The position numbers and the translations under genes are program-made. 64,000 bases of DNA from Hyphomicrobiales bacterium (GTDB lineage Bacteria > Pseudomonadota > Alphaproteobacteria > Rhizobiales > Rhizobiaceae): NCBI GenBank assembly GCA_900474095.1, contig UCOA01000002.1:19225-83224 (forward strand), in the 5' to 3' direction. The notes beneath the pieces are model-generated. The model worked only from the letters and a program-made list of their open reading frames with translations, had not been told where the DNA came from and searched no databases. Of the stretch, positions 9,159 to 18,028 are shown piece by piece (the first letter of the stretch is position 1; each line of letters starts with the position of its first letter).

Positions 9159-9464
9159 CTACTGGAAGACCGGCCGCATGAAGCTGCGCTCATAGCTGAG
9201 AATGCAGCGCGTGCGGTCGGCCAGCGCAAAAGCAGCCAGGCATTCCGCATCCTTGGCCATGCGCTCGCGATAGTCCTCGTAAGCCGCCAAGCTCGGAAAG
9301 CTGAACAGGGCGAGTGCGATATTATTCGCCCCTTCATGCGGCATGAAATAACCGTGATGCGTGCCGCCAAGCCGGTCAACCAGCGGAATCCATAGCCGCG
9401 CGTATTCCTCGAATTCGGCAAGCTTGTACGGATCGATCGTATAGCGAAGATAGCAGGTGATCAT
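9159..9464 (-). CDS. NIPSNAP family protein
   Basis: This 101-residue protein matches the NIPSNAP fold, a ferredoxin-like dimeric alpha/beta barrel: it begins MITCYLRYTIDPYKLAEFEEY, has the GGTHHGYFMPHEGANN loop and a FPSLAAYEDYRERM helix. Function is not established for bacterial members. A GGAG six bases before ATG 9464 favours this start over ATG 9476. It lies 19 bp downstream of an EamA-type exporter on the same strand and is probably its operon partner. It is convergent with the isochorismatase-type gene. Confidence 0.85.
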   Translation of the reverse strand: MITCYLRYTIDPYKLAEFEEYARLWIPLVDRLGGTHHGYFMPHEGANNIALALFSFPSLAAYEDYRERMAKDAECLAAFALADRTRCILSYERSFMRPVFQ

Positions 9465-9483
9465 GCGGGTCTCCATGGATGTC

Positions 9484-10380
9484 TCAGCCTGCCTGATGCC
9501 TCACCCGGCGGGGTAATGTCCAGCCGAATGTCATGCCGGCAGCCGCTATCAGGATCGCCGCGGAGCCGAGAAGCTGCGCCGGCTGCAGCTGGTGCCCGAA
9601 GGCGACGCGATCGACGGCAAGCGCGGCAACCGGATAAATGAAGGACAGCGCGCCGGTGAGGTGCGTCGGCAGCTTCTGGATGGCGCCATAGAGCAGCACA
9701 TACATCAGCCCCGTATGTACCGCGCCCATGGCAACCAGCAACGCCCATTGATAGAGTTCTGTCGGCAGGCCGGAGGCGCCGGCGAAGGGTGCCAGCATGA
9801 GAAGGCCGGTAACGACCTGGATCAGCGCGATCAGATGCGGCGGCGTTCCCTTCAACCTTTTCGCCACGAGCGCGGCCAGTGCGTAGAAGAACGCAGCACC
9901 CAGCGCCATGGCGATCCCCATCAGATAGTCGCCGCCGGTGAAATCGCCCGCCGGCTTGGCCTCGACGATCGCAATCATGCCGGCAAAGGCGACACCGAGC
10001 CAGGCGAGCTTCGTGGCGGTGATCTTTTCCCGGAAAACCAGCCCGCCGATGGCCAGCAGCATGAAGGGCTGGGTGTTGTAGACCATGGTGGCAATCGAGA
10101 TCGAGGAGCGCGAATAGGCGCCGAACAGAAGTAGCCAGTTGACGACGATGGCAACGCCGCCCAGCACGGCAAGGCCAAACAGCCGCCATGTGAGGATGCC
10201 GCTGCGGAAATGTCCGAGAGAGGCACAGATGACCAAAAGCGTCAGCGCCCCGAACAGGCAGCGCCACAGCACCACATCGATCACCGGTTGACCGGACATC
10301 AGCACGAACCAGCCGATCGTGCCGGAAATCAGCATGGCGGCGGTCATTTCGATGCTGCCGGTTTTGACATCCTTTTCCAT
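9484..10380 (-). CDS. DMT-superfamily transporter, EamA type
   Basis: The roughly 298-residue protein has about ten hydrophobic segments arranged as two EamA repeats, with the FREKITATKLAWLGVAFAGM end-of-repeat motif. Family members export amino acids and other metabolites across the inner membrane. AAAGGAG at a proper distance supports ATG 10380 rather than the in-frame ATG 21 bp upstream. An Lrp/AsnC-type regulator is read divergently 135 bp away and probably controls this exporter, as is usual for that arrangement. Confidence 0.88.
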   Translation of the reverse strand: MEKDVKTGSIEMTAAMLISGTIGWFVLMSGQPVIDVVLWRCLFGALTLLVICASLGHFRSGILTWRLFGLAVLGGVAIVVNWLLLFGAYSRSSISIATMVYNTQPFMLLAIGGLVFREKITATKLAWLGVAFAGMIAIVEAKPAGDFTGGDYLMGIAMALGAAFFYALAALVAKRLKGTPPHLIALIQVVTGLLMLAPFAGASGLPTELYQWALLVAMGAVHTGLMYVLLYGAIQKLPTHLTGALSFIYPVAALAVDRVAFGHQLQPAQLLGSAAILIAAAGMTFGWTLPRRVRHQAG

Positions 10381-10515
10381 CGCATCCACTCCTTTGAACA
10401 TGATGGAAGGATAGTCGGCGGAAGGGCCTTTATATATGGATTTTGAAAGGACTATGCGGTATTATTCCTAACCATGTAAGGTAAATTGCCGATTATTCCT
10501 AACCGGAGGCTTCCT

Positions 10516-10962
10516 TTGCTCGATGACATCGACCGGCGTCTGCTGGACATCCTGTCTACCAATGCCCGCATATCCCTGAAGGATTTGGCGCAGGAGGCGG
10601 GTCTGTCCTCGCCCAGCACGGCGGACCGGCTGAGGCGGCTGGAAGATCGCGGCGTGATCACCGGCTTCACCGTCGGTGTCAATCCGGCAGCGCTCGGCTA
10701 TGCCCTGCAGGCGGTCGTGCGGGTGCGGCCGATGCCAGGCATGCTGCATATCGTCGAGAAGCTGATCCAGGACACGCCGGAATTCGTCGAGTGCGACAAG
10801 GTGACGGGCGACGACTGCTTTATCGCCAAGCTGCTGGTGCGGGACATGGAACAACTCGACACCATCCTCGACAAAGTCGCCGAACGCGCCCAAACCAATA
10901 CCTCGATCGTCAAGTCAACACCGGTGAAACGCCGGCTGCCGCCGCTCCATAGCGAGAAATGA
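10516..10962 (+). CDS. Lrp/AsnC family transcriptional regulator
   Basis: The 148-residue protein has an N-terminal AsnC-type helix-turn-helix (LDDIDRRLLDILSTNARI followed by LAQEAGLSSPSTADRLRRL) and a C-terminal RAM ligand domain (FVECDKVTGDDCFIAKLLVRD). Such proteins form octamers that sense amino acids. The start is a TTG at 10516, supported by CGGAGG seven to eight bases upstream; the frame is open back to another TTG at 10486. The divergent EamA exporter is its likely target. Confidence 0.88.
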   Translation: MLDDIDRRLLDILSTNARISLKDLAQEAGLSSPSTADRLRRLEDRGVITGFTVGVNPAALGYALQAVVRVRPMPGMLHIVEKLIQDTPEFVECDKVTGDDCFIAKLLVRDMEQLDTILDKVAERAQTNTSIVKSTPVKRRLPPLHSEK

Positions 10963-10965
10963 GCG

Positions 10966-11862
10966 TCAGAATTCGGCCATCGGCGAAAGCATGACGGGCT
11001 GCCGCAGACGATCCGCAGCATCGCCTCTGGCCATCAGGCTGGTATGGGAAGGAAATGGCTCCGGCGTCCCTTGCCAATCAAGCCGGTCAGGTGGCAGACA
11101 CACTTCGATCGGGCTCGGGCGCTGGTCGAGGGCGGCAAGAATGACGGAGAGCGGCGGGATCGCCTTGCCGACTATGTCGAGAAGCCGAAAGCAATCCGCC
11201 TCGCGTTTCCACGCAACGACACTCTCCGGCTGGTCCAGATAACTGAGCAGGATGCCGGGGTCGAAGCAGCTATTCAGCAGAAACATCTCCGCTTGTGCCG
11301 CGACGGCGAAAATCGAGGAGACCGGCGTCCTTTCGTGCAACAACCGCTTGATCAGCGCCGCAGCGGCGGAATTCTCCAGCGAGAGCGTGCGCGACGAGTC
11401 CCTGAACTTCGCAGTGGGCGGCGGCGTTCCCGAGAACTGGTACTGCGGCACATTTTTGAACCCATACAGCTCATACAGTGCCGGCTTGTCGGTCAGGAGA
11501 AGACCGAGTTCGAAACTCTGCGCGTCACACCAGGCGAACGCCCGCCTCATCAGATCGCGGTAAAGTCCCCGGCCTCGCCACTCGGGCCGAACTGCCCCGG
11601 ACTGGAAGCCAGCCGCAGCGACAAGCCGGCCGTCGATCATCATCGGCATGGAAAAGGCGCTAAAATTGGCGACGCAGGTGCCGTTCGCATCAAAATAGGC
11701 GAACGGCATGCTGGTCGGATCAGGTCCGCCGAACCGATCCTGAATGCTGACATCGATGCCGAAGGTATCGTGCAGCAGCGCCACGAGTGCCGCCCAGGCG
11801 GCGGGATCTCCAAAATAGTCCTGCCGGAACGTCAGGCCAATGGAACCGGGCGCGGCAGACAT
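10966..11862 (-). CDS. GNAT family N-acetyltransferase
   Basis: The 298-residue product contains a GNAT domain in its first half: MMIDGRLVAAAGFQSGAVRPEWRGRGLYRDLM includes the acetyl-CoA pyrophosphate loop (Q/R-x-x-G-x-G/A, here RPEWRGRGLY), followed by LLTDKPALYELYGFKNVP. The C-terminal half (about 150-298) looks like the second domain of longer Eis-like acetyltransferases, though this is a weak similarity. The substrate is unknown. It lies 8 bp before dut on the same strand, reading after dut, and is convergent with the Lrp gene, whose stop is three bases away. Confidence 0.8.
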   Translation of the reverse strand: MSAAPGSIGLTFRQDYFGDPAAWAALVALLHDTFGIDVSIQDRFGGPDPTSMPFAYFDANGTCVANFSAFSMPMMIDGRLVAAAGFQSGAVRPEWRGRGLYRDLMRRAFAWCDAQSFELGLLLTDKPALYELYGFKNVPQYQFSGTPPPTAKFRDSSRTLSLENSAAAALIKRLLHERTPVSSIFAVAAQAEMFLLNSCFDPGILLSYLDQPESVVAWKREADCFRLLDIVGKAIPPLSVILAALDQRPSPIEVCLPPDRLDWQGTPEPFPSHTSLMARGDAADRLRQPVMLSPMAEF

Positions 11863-11870
11863 TGAGACGC

Positions 11871-12341
11871 CTAGACGCCCGTCGAGCCGAAGCCGCCCGC
11901 CCCCCGCGCGGTTTCGCCGGCATCCGACGTCGCGCGGACGGAAACCTGCGTCACCGGGGCAATCACCATCTGGGCGATGCGCATGCCGCGCTCGATGACG
12001 AAATCCTCCTCGCCGAGGTTGACCAGAAGCACCTTCACCTCGCCGCGATAGTCGCTGTCGATCGTGCCCGGGGTATTAAGGCAGGTGATGCCGTGCTTGA
12101 AGGCAAGGCCGGAGCGTGGGCGGATCTGCGCCTCGTAGCCGGCCGGGATTTCGAAGATGAACCCGGTCGGCACCAGCGCCCGCTTGCCCGGCGACAACAC
12201 CTGCGGCTGATCGGCGGCGACTGCGGCACGAAGGTCCATGCCGGCTGCCCCCGCAGTCTCGTAAGACGGCAGGTCAATGCCTGCGCCATTCGGCAGGCGA
12301 ACAAGATTGAGGGTCGGGCGAGTGCGTGTGTGTAGGGTCAT
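11871..12341 (-). CDS. dut: dUTP diphosphatase
   Basis: Dut hydrolyses dUTP to dUMP, keeping uracil out of DNA and feeding thymidylate synthesis. The 156-residue trimeric-type dUTPase shows its motifs in order: AGMDLRAA (1), [12 protein letters not shown] (2), [11 protein letters not shown] (3), [14 protein letters not shown] (4) and the C-terminal [11 protein letters not shown] (5) that closes over the active site. All catalytic residues, including the Asp of motif 3, are present. It is divergent from prfC with about 90 bp between the starts, and upstream of the GNAT gene. In relatives dut often lies with coaBC; here they are separated. Confidence 0.96.
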   Translation of the reverse strand: MTLHTRTRPTLNLVRLPNGAGIDLPSYETAGAAGMDLRAAVAADQPQVLSPGKRALVPTGFIFEIPAGYEAQIRPRSGLAFKHGITCLNTPGTIDSDYRGEVKVLLVNLGEEDFVIERGMRIAQMVIAPVTQVSVRATSDAGETARGAGGFGSTGV

Positions 12342-12433
12342 GGTCGCATTAGTTTGCCGTCAGCGTCGGCGGGTCAATTGCAAAGTCGGGCCGAAATCGG
12401 TAGATAGCCCACAACTCACAGGAATCTAGACAT

Positions 12434-14017
12434 ATGGCCGAAAGTCTCGCCGAGGCGGTTTCCCGCCGCCGCACCTTTGCTATTATCGCCCACCCCGACG
12501 CGGGCAAGACCACGCTCACGGAAAAGCTGCTGCTGTTCGGCGGTGCGATCCAGCTTGCCGGCGAGGTCAAGGCCAAGAAGGACCGCATCCAGACGCGCTC
12601 CGACTGGATGAAGATCGAGCGCGAGCGCGGCATCTCGGTCGTCACCTCGGTGATGACTTTCGAATATGGCGGCAATGTCTTCAACATCCTCGATACGCCC
12701 GGCCACGAGGACTTCGCTGACGACACATATCGCACGCTGACGGCCGTTGATGCTGCGGTCATGGTCATCGACGCCGCAAAGGGTATCGAGCCGCGGACGC
12801 TCAAGCTTTTCGAAGTCTGCCGCATGCGCGATATCCCGATCATCACCTTCATCAACAAGATGGACCGCGAAAGCCGCGACCCGTTCGAGATTCTGGATGA
12901 GGTCGAGGAAAAGCTGGCGCTCGACTGCGCCCCGGTGACCTGGCCGATCGGCCGTTCGAAGACCTTCTGCGGCTCCTATCATCTCGCCGACAACACCGTG
13001 CGCGGCTCGGACACGCAGGAAATCCTCACGAAGATCAACGGGCCTGAAATGGCCGCCCATCGGCTGCCGGAAAACGAGCGCGATGCCTTTGTCGACGAAA
13101 CGTCGCTGGCGATCGAGGCCTGCAAACCGTTCAACAAGAAGGCTTTCCTCGAAGGCCATCTGACGCCGGTCTTCTTCGGCTCGGCGCTCAGGAACTTTGG
13201 CGTGCGCGACCTCATCAACGCGCTCGGAGACTTCGCCCCGCCGCCACGCGATCAGGTGGCCGACATCCGGACGGTCCAGGCAACTGACGACAAGATGACC
13301 GCCTTCGTCTTCAAGATCCAGGCGAACATGGACCCGAACCACCGCGACCGCATCGCCTTTGCCCGCATCTGCTCCGGCAAGCTGGAGCGCGGCATGAAGG
13401 CGCGTCTGTCGCGCACCGGCAAGCAGCTGGGCCTGACGGCACCGCAGTTCTTCTTCGCCTCGCAGCGTCAGCTTGCCGACACGGCCTATGCGGGCGATGT
13501 GGTCGGCATTCCGAACCACGGCACCCTGCGCATCGGCGACACGCTGACTGAAGGCGAACAGCTGGTGTTCCAGGGCGTGCCGAACTTCTCGCCGGAAATC
13601 CTGCGCCGCGTGCGTCTGGAAGATGCGATGAAGGCCAAGAAGCTGAAGGAAGCCCTGCAGCAGATGGCCGAGGAAGGCGTCGTGCAACTGTTTTCTCCAG
13701 AGGACGGCTCTCCTGCCATCGTCGGCGTCGTCGGCGCACTGCAGCTCGACGTCCTCAAGGAACGGCTGCAGTCGGAATACGGCCTGCCCGTTTCCTTCGA
13801 CGTCGCCCGCTTCTCCGTCTGCCGCTGGATTTCGGCTGATCTGCAGGTGGATCTCGATAAATTCATCACGGCGCGGCGCGGCGACATCGCCCGCGACCTC
13901 GATGGCGATCCGGTGTTCCTGGCACAGGATTCATTCTCGCTGCGCTACGAAGCGGAACGTTACCCGGCCATCAAGATGGTCGCCATCAAGGAGTATCACG
14001 TCGCCAAGGCGGCGTGA
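12434..14017 (+). CDS. prfC: Peptide chain release factor 3
   Basis: RF3 is a translational GTPase that recycles RF1 and RF2 from the ribosome after termination. The 527-residue length matches the family. G1 is HPDAGKTTLTEK, G2 falls in RGISVVTSVMTF, G3 is DTPGHEDF and G4 is NKMD, followed by the domain II beta barrel and a C-terminal domain ending near FVLAQDSFSLRY-type sequence. The ATG at 12434 follows an AGGA. It is single, between divergent dut and convergent DUF2182. Confidence 0.96.
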   Translation: MAESLAEAVSRRRTFAIIAHPDAGKTTLTEKLLLFGGAIQLAGEVKAKKDRIQTRSDWMKIERERGISVVTSVMTFEYGGNVFNILDTPGHEDFADDTYRTLTAVDAAVMVIDAAKGIEPRTLKLFEVCRMRDIPIITFINKMDRESRDPFEILDEVEEKLALDCAPVTWPIGRSKTFCGSYHLADNTVRGSDTQEILTKINGPEMAAHRLPENERDAFVDETSLAIEACKPFNKKAFLEGHLTPVFFGSALRNFGVRDLINALGDFAPPPRDQVADIRTVQATDDKMTAFVFKIQANMDPNHRDRIAFARICSGKLERGMKARLSRTGKQLGLTAPQFFFASQRQLADTAYAGDVVGIPNHGTLRIGDTLTEGEQLVFQGVPNFSPEILRRVRLEDAMKAKKLKEALQQMAEEGVVQLFSPEDGSPAIVGVVGALQLDVLKERLQSEYGLPVSFDVARFSVCRWISADLQVDLDKFITARRGDIARDLDGDPVFLAQDSFSLRYEAERYPAIKMVAIKEYHVAKAA

Positions 14018-14044
14018 TATTTTACTGCCCGCACAACCCTTCCG

Positions 14045-14887
14045 TCATGTGAGGCCGTGGATCGTCAGCCACGCGCCGGCGGCCACGAGGATGGCGCCGG
14101 CTACTTGCGACAGCCGTTGCCCGCCGGGTATGATTTTCTCGACAAGCACGAAGATCGCAAGCGCGGCGATCCAGAGGATGTTCATCACCCCGCCGACGAA
14201 CAAAAGCGCCATGAGCGGCCAGCAGCAACCGACGCAATAAAGGCCGTGGCGCAGCCCCATCCTGAAGGCACCCCAAGGCTCGCGGCGAAATCCACCCTCG
14301 CTCTGGATGAAAGCGAGCGGCGCGCGGCACTTGCTGAGGCAGGCATGCTTGAGCTGCGTCCACTGGTAGAGGCCGGCGAAGAGGAGCAGCATGCCGCTGA
14401 ACAGGCCGCTTACACTCTCCAGCATCGGCGTCAGCAACAGGGCGCGCTCGAGCAGCCACTGTCCGATGGTTGCTACAAGCGAAAACACGAACCACGCCGC
14501 GACATAGCCACTGCCGAAGACGCCGGTGGCAGCGAAGGGTGCTCCCTGGCTCATGGCGTGCCGTCCGACCCGCGCATAGAGCAGGATCATCGGCGCAGCC
14601 GATGGAAGCATCATGCCGACCATCATCACGGACCACATCGCAAAAACGAGCAACGTCTCGCGAGGGCTCCACGCATGTGGCGTCAGCATGGCCTCCGGCA
14701 TGCCGGGCATCCCTGACATGTCCATTCCGGGCATGCCATCCATGGCTTCCATCGGCTTTTCACCCGCCGCCATCATGTCGCCGAGCGAAAGCAGATAGGC
14801 CCAAGCGAGCAGTGTCATGGCGGCCAGGCTGGCGAGTATGATGATCCGGTCACGCCTGAGCAGGGCGTCGAGCGTAGCTCCAGGCAT
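14045..14887 (-). CDS. DUF2182 integral membrane protein with Met-rich loop
   Basis: The 280-residue protein has about six hydrophobic segments and the DUF2182 hallmarks: MWSVMMVGMMLPSAAPMILLY and GLYCVGCCWPLMALLF. Between the first two membrane segments lies a methionine-rich stretch (about 38-67) with repeats such as MDGMPGMDMSGMPGM, and HACLSKC follows later. Met-rich periplasmic loops and membrane Cys pairs are typical of copper-handling proteins, but the family has no assigned function that I know. It starts 10 bp after the DUF1326 gene, the usual partner, so the two are one operon. Confidence 0.88.
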   Translation of the reverse strand: MPGATLDALLRRDRIIILASLAAMTLLAWAYLLSLGDMMAAGEKPMEAMDGMPGMDMSGMPGMPEAMLTPHAWSPRETLLVFAMWSVMMVGMMLPSAAPMILLYARVGRHAMSQGAPFAATGVFGSGYVAAWFVFSLVATIGQWLLERALLLTPMLESVSGLFSGMLLLFAGLYQWTQLKHACLSKCRAPLAFIQSEGGFRREPWGAFRMGLRHGLYCVGCCWPLMALLFVGGVMNILWIAALAIFVLVEKIIPGGQRLSQVAGAILVAAGAWLTIHGLT

Positions 14888-14897
14888 CGTCCTGCTC

Positions 14898-15533
14898 CTA
14901 GTGGACGACGCCGGTCTCGGTCATGTGCAGGCGAGTGAAATGGGCGTGCGAATCCTTGGTGGACAGCGCAATCGGCCCTTTCGTTTCCGCCCACCCACGT
15001 CCGGCTTCGCACGTGTCGTATTCGAAGCCGTCCGGCAGGTTGATGCGGGCCCTGTGTTCCTCGCCGGTCACGGGATTGCGGATCGGTTCGCCGCGCGCTT
15101 CGAGCCAGCCGGGAATGTTGACCGTGGCAGTGCGCGCGTCCACGTCCATATCGAAATCGATGCTTGAGAAGACTGGATCATGCACCGTGTCGAATGTCGT
15201 GGCGAAGACCGCAAAGAACGTTGCGCCTGGCTCCGTATCGAGCCCGCTCATGATCCGCAGCAAGGCATCGCGTTGCGCCGGCGAAGCGCGTTCGTCGACG
15301 ATCGGAACGCATTGGCCGTGGCCTTCATGAATGGCTCCCGGCCATGACACGATCATGCCGATACGCAAACCGTCAAGCCGCGTTTCACCATGAAAGCCGT
15401 CCTCGACGTCGATGACCCCGATGGCTTGGCATTTGCCTTGGGTAGGAAGTGCATTGAATTGGCAGGGACAACCATAGGCGCAGTTGCAGTGTAGGAATTC
15501 ACGCCCCTGAAGCTTCCATTTGACGCTGGTCAT
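14898..15533 (-). CDS. DUF1326 family protein
   Basis: The 211-residue soluble protein carries the DUF1326 signature near the N-terminus, HCNCAYGCPCQFN, with four clustered cysteines, followed by another Cys (QGKCQ), and conserved WPGAIHEGHG and QRDALLRIMSG segments. The clustered Cys suggest metal or redox chemistry, but the role is unknown. The start ATG 15533 has GGAGG five bases upstream; the frame is open to 15578. It is first in a two-gene operon with a DUF2182 membrane protein. Confidence 0.88.
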   Translation of the reverse strand: MTSVKWKLQGREFLHCNCAYGCPCQFNALPTQGKCQAIGVIDVEDGFHGETRLDGLRIGMIVSWPGAIHEGHGQCVPIVDERASPAQRDALLRIMSGLDTEPGATFFAVFATTFDTVHDPVFSSIDFDMDVDARTATVNIPGWLEARGEPIRNPVTGEEHRARINLPDGFEYDTCEAGRGWAETKGPIALSTKDSHAHFTRLHMTETGVVH

Positions 15534-15721
15534 TCCATCCTCCATCGAACCGGAATGCGTCTGTTGTAGGAATTTCATATATCACTAATTAAATACCCGC
15601 GCCTTCGGGTTGTCCAGTGAGCTGGCTCCGGTGAACCCATAAGCCGTACGCTTTTGCGACTAAGGAGGCGGTGGCATTTGCACTCCGCCCTACACGCTCT
15701 GAAATTCTGGATGTCCTCTCG

Positions 15722-16396
15722 CTATCGACGATCCGTCAGCGTGAGATCGCCGTTTTCATCGACGGAAACCTCGATGCCGATATAGCCGGGGATTTTCGGA
15801 TGCGCGGTTTCGAAGGGGTGCGTATGCGTGGCGGTGATGACCATCACGTCTGAGCCCGCCGATTCTCCTGCAATGACACCGGCCGCGACATCCTCGAACA
15901 CCAGGCAATGCTTGGCCTCGAAACCGACGCGCTTGGCGCCGAGCAGATAGCATTCCGGGCTCGGTTTGCCGCGCGAGACATCTTCGGCGATGACGATAAA
16001 GCGCGGCTCCGGCAGTCCGGCGGCAGCAATGCGCACCTTGGCGAGTTCGCGCGGCGACGAGGTGACGATCGCCCAGCGCTCCGGTGGCAGGCTCTTCAGG
16101 AATTCGATCGCGCCGGGGAGCGGTCTGACACCCTCGACATCCTCGATCTCACCCCGGCAGATGATCGCCGATTCCGCCTCCGGATCGACCCCGGGCAAGC
16201 CCAATTGCCGGATCGTATCGACGCCACGCTTTCCGTGCATCGTCGGCAGGAAGGTCGCGACATCGAGGCCATGGCTCTCCGCCCAACGCCCCCACACGCG
16301 CTCCGCTGCTTCGATAGAGCTTAACAGCGTTCCATCCATGTCGAAGAGGAACGCGGAATATTTCTTGCCGAACACCGGCGACGAAACGGAAGACAA
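15722..16396 (-). CDS. HAD family phosphatase (beta-phosphoglucomutase-like)
   Basis: The 224-residue protein has all four HAD motifs: the nucleophile and acid Asp in FLFDMDGTLL, motif II Thr/Ser in IVTSSPRE, motif III Lys in RGKPSPECYLLGA and motif IV acids in LVFEDVAAG. The cap domain inserts between motifs I and II, as in subclass IA sugar phosphatases. The substrate is probably a small sugar or polyol phosphate but cannot be named. It stands alone on the minus strand before a LysE-type gene. Confidence 0.88.
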   Translation of the reverse strand: MSSVSSPVFGKKYSAFLFDMDGTLLSSIEAAERVWGRWAESHGLDVATFLPTMHGKRGVDTIRQLGLPGVDPEAESAIICRGEIEDVEGVRPLPGAIEFLKSLPPERWAIVTSSPRELAKVRIAAAGLPEPRFIVIAEDVSRGKPSPECYLLGAKRVGFEAKHCLVFEDVAAGVIAGESAGSDVMVITATHTHPFETAHPKIPGYIGIEVSVDENGDLTLTDRR

Positions 16397-16531
16397 TGGG
16401 GCGGACTCCTCATGTGATCTGGTTGCCCGCCTCTATGCGAGCGATGCCATATCCGTTCGATACGGGGATTCCTGCCGCAGATCAAACCTATATCCGCGTC
16501 ACAACACGACCTTGCGACTTTTCTTACGCCG

Positions 16532-17143
16532 TCATTGCGCGGAGAACGCGAGCCGCAAACCCATGACCCCGAAGGCACCGGCAAAACCGCGCCGAAGCCA
16601 CGTCGTCATGCCCGGCCTTGCGATCACATGGTGCCTCGCCGCCGAGGCGAAGACGCCATAGACCACGAAGACGATGAAGGTCAGCGCCATGAAGACGGCA
16701 GCAAGCCCCAGCATGAAGAGCGTCGGCGAAGGTGTGCCCGCTGGCACGAACTGCGGCAGGAAGGCAAGGAAGAACAGCGACAGTTTCGGATTGAGGATGT
16801 TGAGGAGAAAGCCGGTGGTGATCACCCGCAGCGCAGGGACGTGGCTGTCGCGCTCGGTGATGCGCAGTGTCTCGCTGTCCTTCAGGACACTCCAGGCCAT
16901 GTAGAGCAGATAGGCGACGCCGAGATATTTGATGACCTGAAACGCGAGCGCGCTCGCGTGCAGGAGGGCGGCCAGACCTGCGATGCTGGCGGCGATATGC
17001 GGCAAGATGCCGAGCGTGCAGCCGAGGGCCGCAAGGATGCTGGCGCGGGTGCCGGCGTTCAGTCCCATTGCCAGAGTGTAGAGCACGCCGGTGCCGGGCA
17101 AGAGGATGACGATGATGGATGTCAGCAGATATTCGAGGGTCAC
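16532..17143 (-). CDS. LysE family translocator
   Basis: The third LysE/RhtB-type exporter of the window, 203 residues, has the LLPGTGVLYTLAMGLNAG variant of the first-segment motif (LPGTG in place of the more common PGP) and TTGFLLNILNPKLSLFFLAFLPQFV in the middle. Six hydrophobic segments fit the family. It lies 75 bp downstream of an AraC-type regulator on the same strand, so the two are probably cotranscribed and the regulator may respond to the exported amino acid. Confidence 0.87.
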   Translation of the reverse strand: MTLEYLLTSIIVILLPGTGVLYTLAMGLNAGTRASILAALGCTLGILPHIAASIAGLAALLHASALAFQVIKYLGVAYLLYMAWSVLKDSETLRITERDSHVPALRVITTGFLLNILNPKLSLFFLAFLPQFVPAGTPSPTLFMLGLAAVFMALTFIVFVVYGVFASAARHHVIARPGMTTWLRRGFAGAFGVMGLRLAFSAQ

Positions 17144-17218
17144 GGCGCTCTCCGTTCGATGAGGAAAACCTCAACTAAACGGATCATCGCTCGTGGTCTT
17201 GAACGGAATTGCGGGCGG

Positions 17219-18013
17219 TCAGGTAAACGCCAGCGCATAGGCGCCGGGCGTGATGCCATAGGCGCGCACGAAGGTTCGCGTCATATGGCTTTGATCGGCG
17301 AACCCGCCAGCAAAAGCGGCATCGGCGAGTGGCGTCCTCTTGGCGATCATCCGGCGAGCGATGCTGATGCGGCGCTGGACAAGATAAGCATGCGGCGTCA
17401 TCCCGGTCGCCTGCGTGAAGACGCGCACGACCTGAAAGCGGCTGAGCCCGCTTGCCGCCGCAAGGTCGGCCAAGGTGACGGCCGCCACCGGGTCTGCATC
17501 CATCAAAGCCTTTGCCCGGGCGATCGCCGGCCCGACAGACCGGGACACCGGCCGGCGCTCCATCAACGACGCGATCAGCTGGAAAAGCGCGCTTTCGCCA
17601 GCCAGCGTTTCGTGCATCTCCGTCATCGCCGCATAGACGCGCAAAAACCCTTCGACGGCGCTGCGGTCGCTCATCACAAGCCGGGAAAACACGAAATCCT
17701 CCGCCCGTCCCTCGGCGATGTCGAGCACGGCACCGGCAATCAGGCCGGGATCCAAATAGAGCATGCGCCAGGACCGCCCCGCGTCGCCGATCGGATGGCC
17801 GTCATGCACTTCGCCGGGATTGACGGTGATCACGTCGCCCGGGCCTGCCTCGACCGGTCCTCGCCCGCTGGCTGATTTCTGCGCGCCGCGGATAATGACA
17901 CCGATTCCGAACTGGTCATGCGTATGCCGGCCAAAGCTGTGCGCCGTGTCGGCCTCGACGGCCTCCACGCCGTCGATCGCGCATCGCTTGATCCGGAACT
18001 GACCGGTCTTCAT
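17219..18013 (-). CDS. AraC family transcriptional regulator
   Basis: The 264-residue protein has an N-terminal cupin ligand domain (HTHDQFGIGVIIRGAQ, PGDVITVNPGEVHDG) and a C-terminal AraC DNA-binding domain with two helix-turn-helix motifs (LADLAAASGLSRFQVVRVF and PLADAAFAGGFADQSHMTRTF). The cupin histidines suggest a small-molecule effector. It reads into the LysE-type exporter 75 bp downstream and is a good candidate for controlling it. It begins 15 bp after the GFA gene ends on the same strand. Confidence 0.9.
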   Translation of the reverse strand: MKTGQFRIKRCAIDGVEAVEADTAHSFGRHTHDQFGIGVIIRGAQKSASGRGPVEAGPGDVITVNPGEVHDGHPIGDAGRSWRMLYLDPGLIAGAVLDIAEGRAEDFVFSRLVMSDRSAVEGFLRVYAAMTEMHETLAGESALFQLIASLMERRPVSRSVGPAIARAKALMDADPVAAVTLADLAAASGLSRFQVVRVFTQATGMTPHAYLVQRRISIARRMIAKRTPLADAAFAGGFADQSHMTRTFVRAYGITPGAYALAFT

Positions 18014-18028
18014 TGGCTGGAACGCTCC

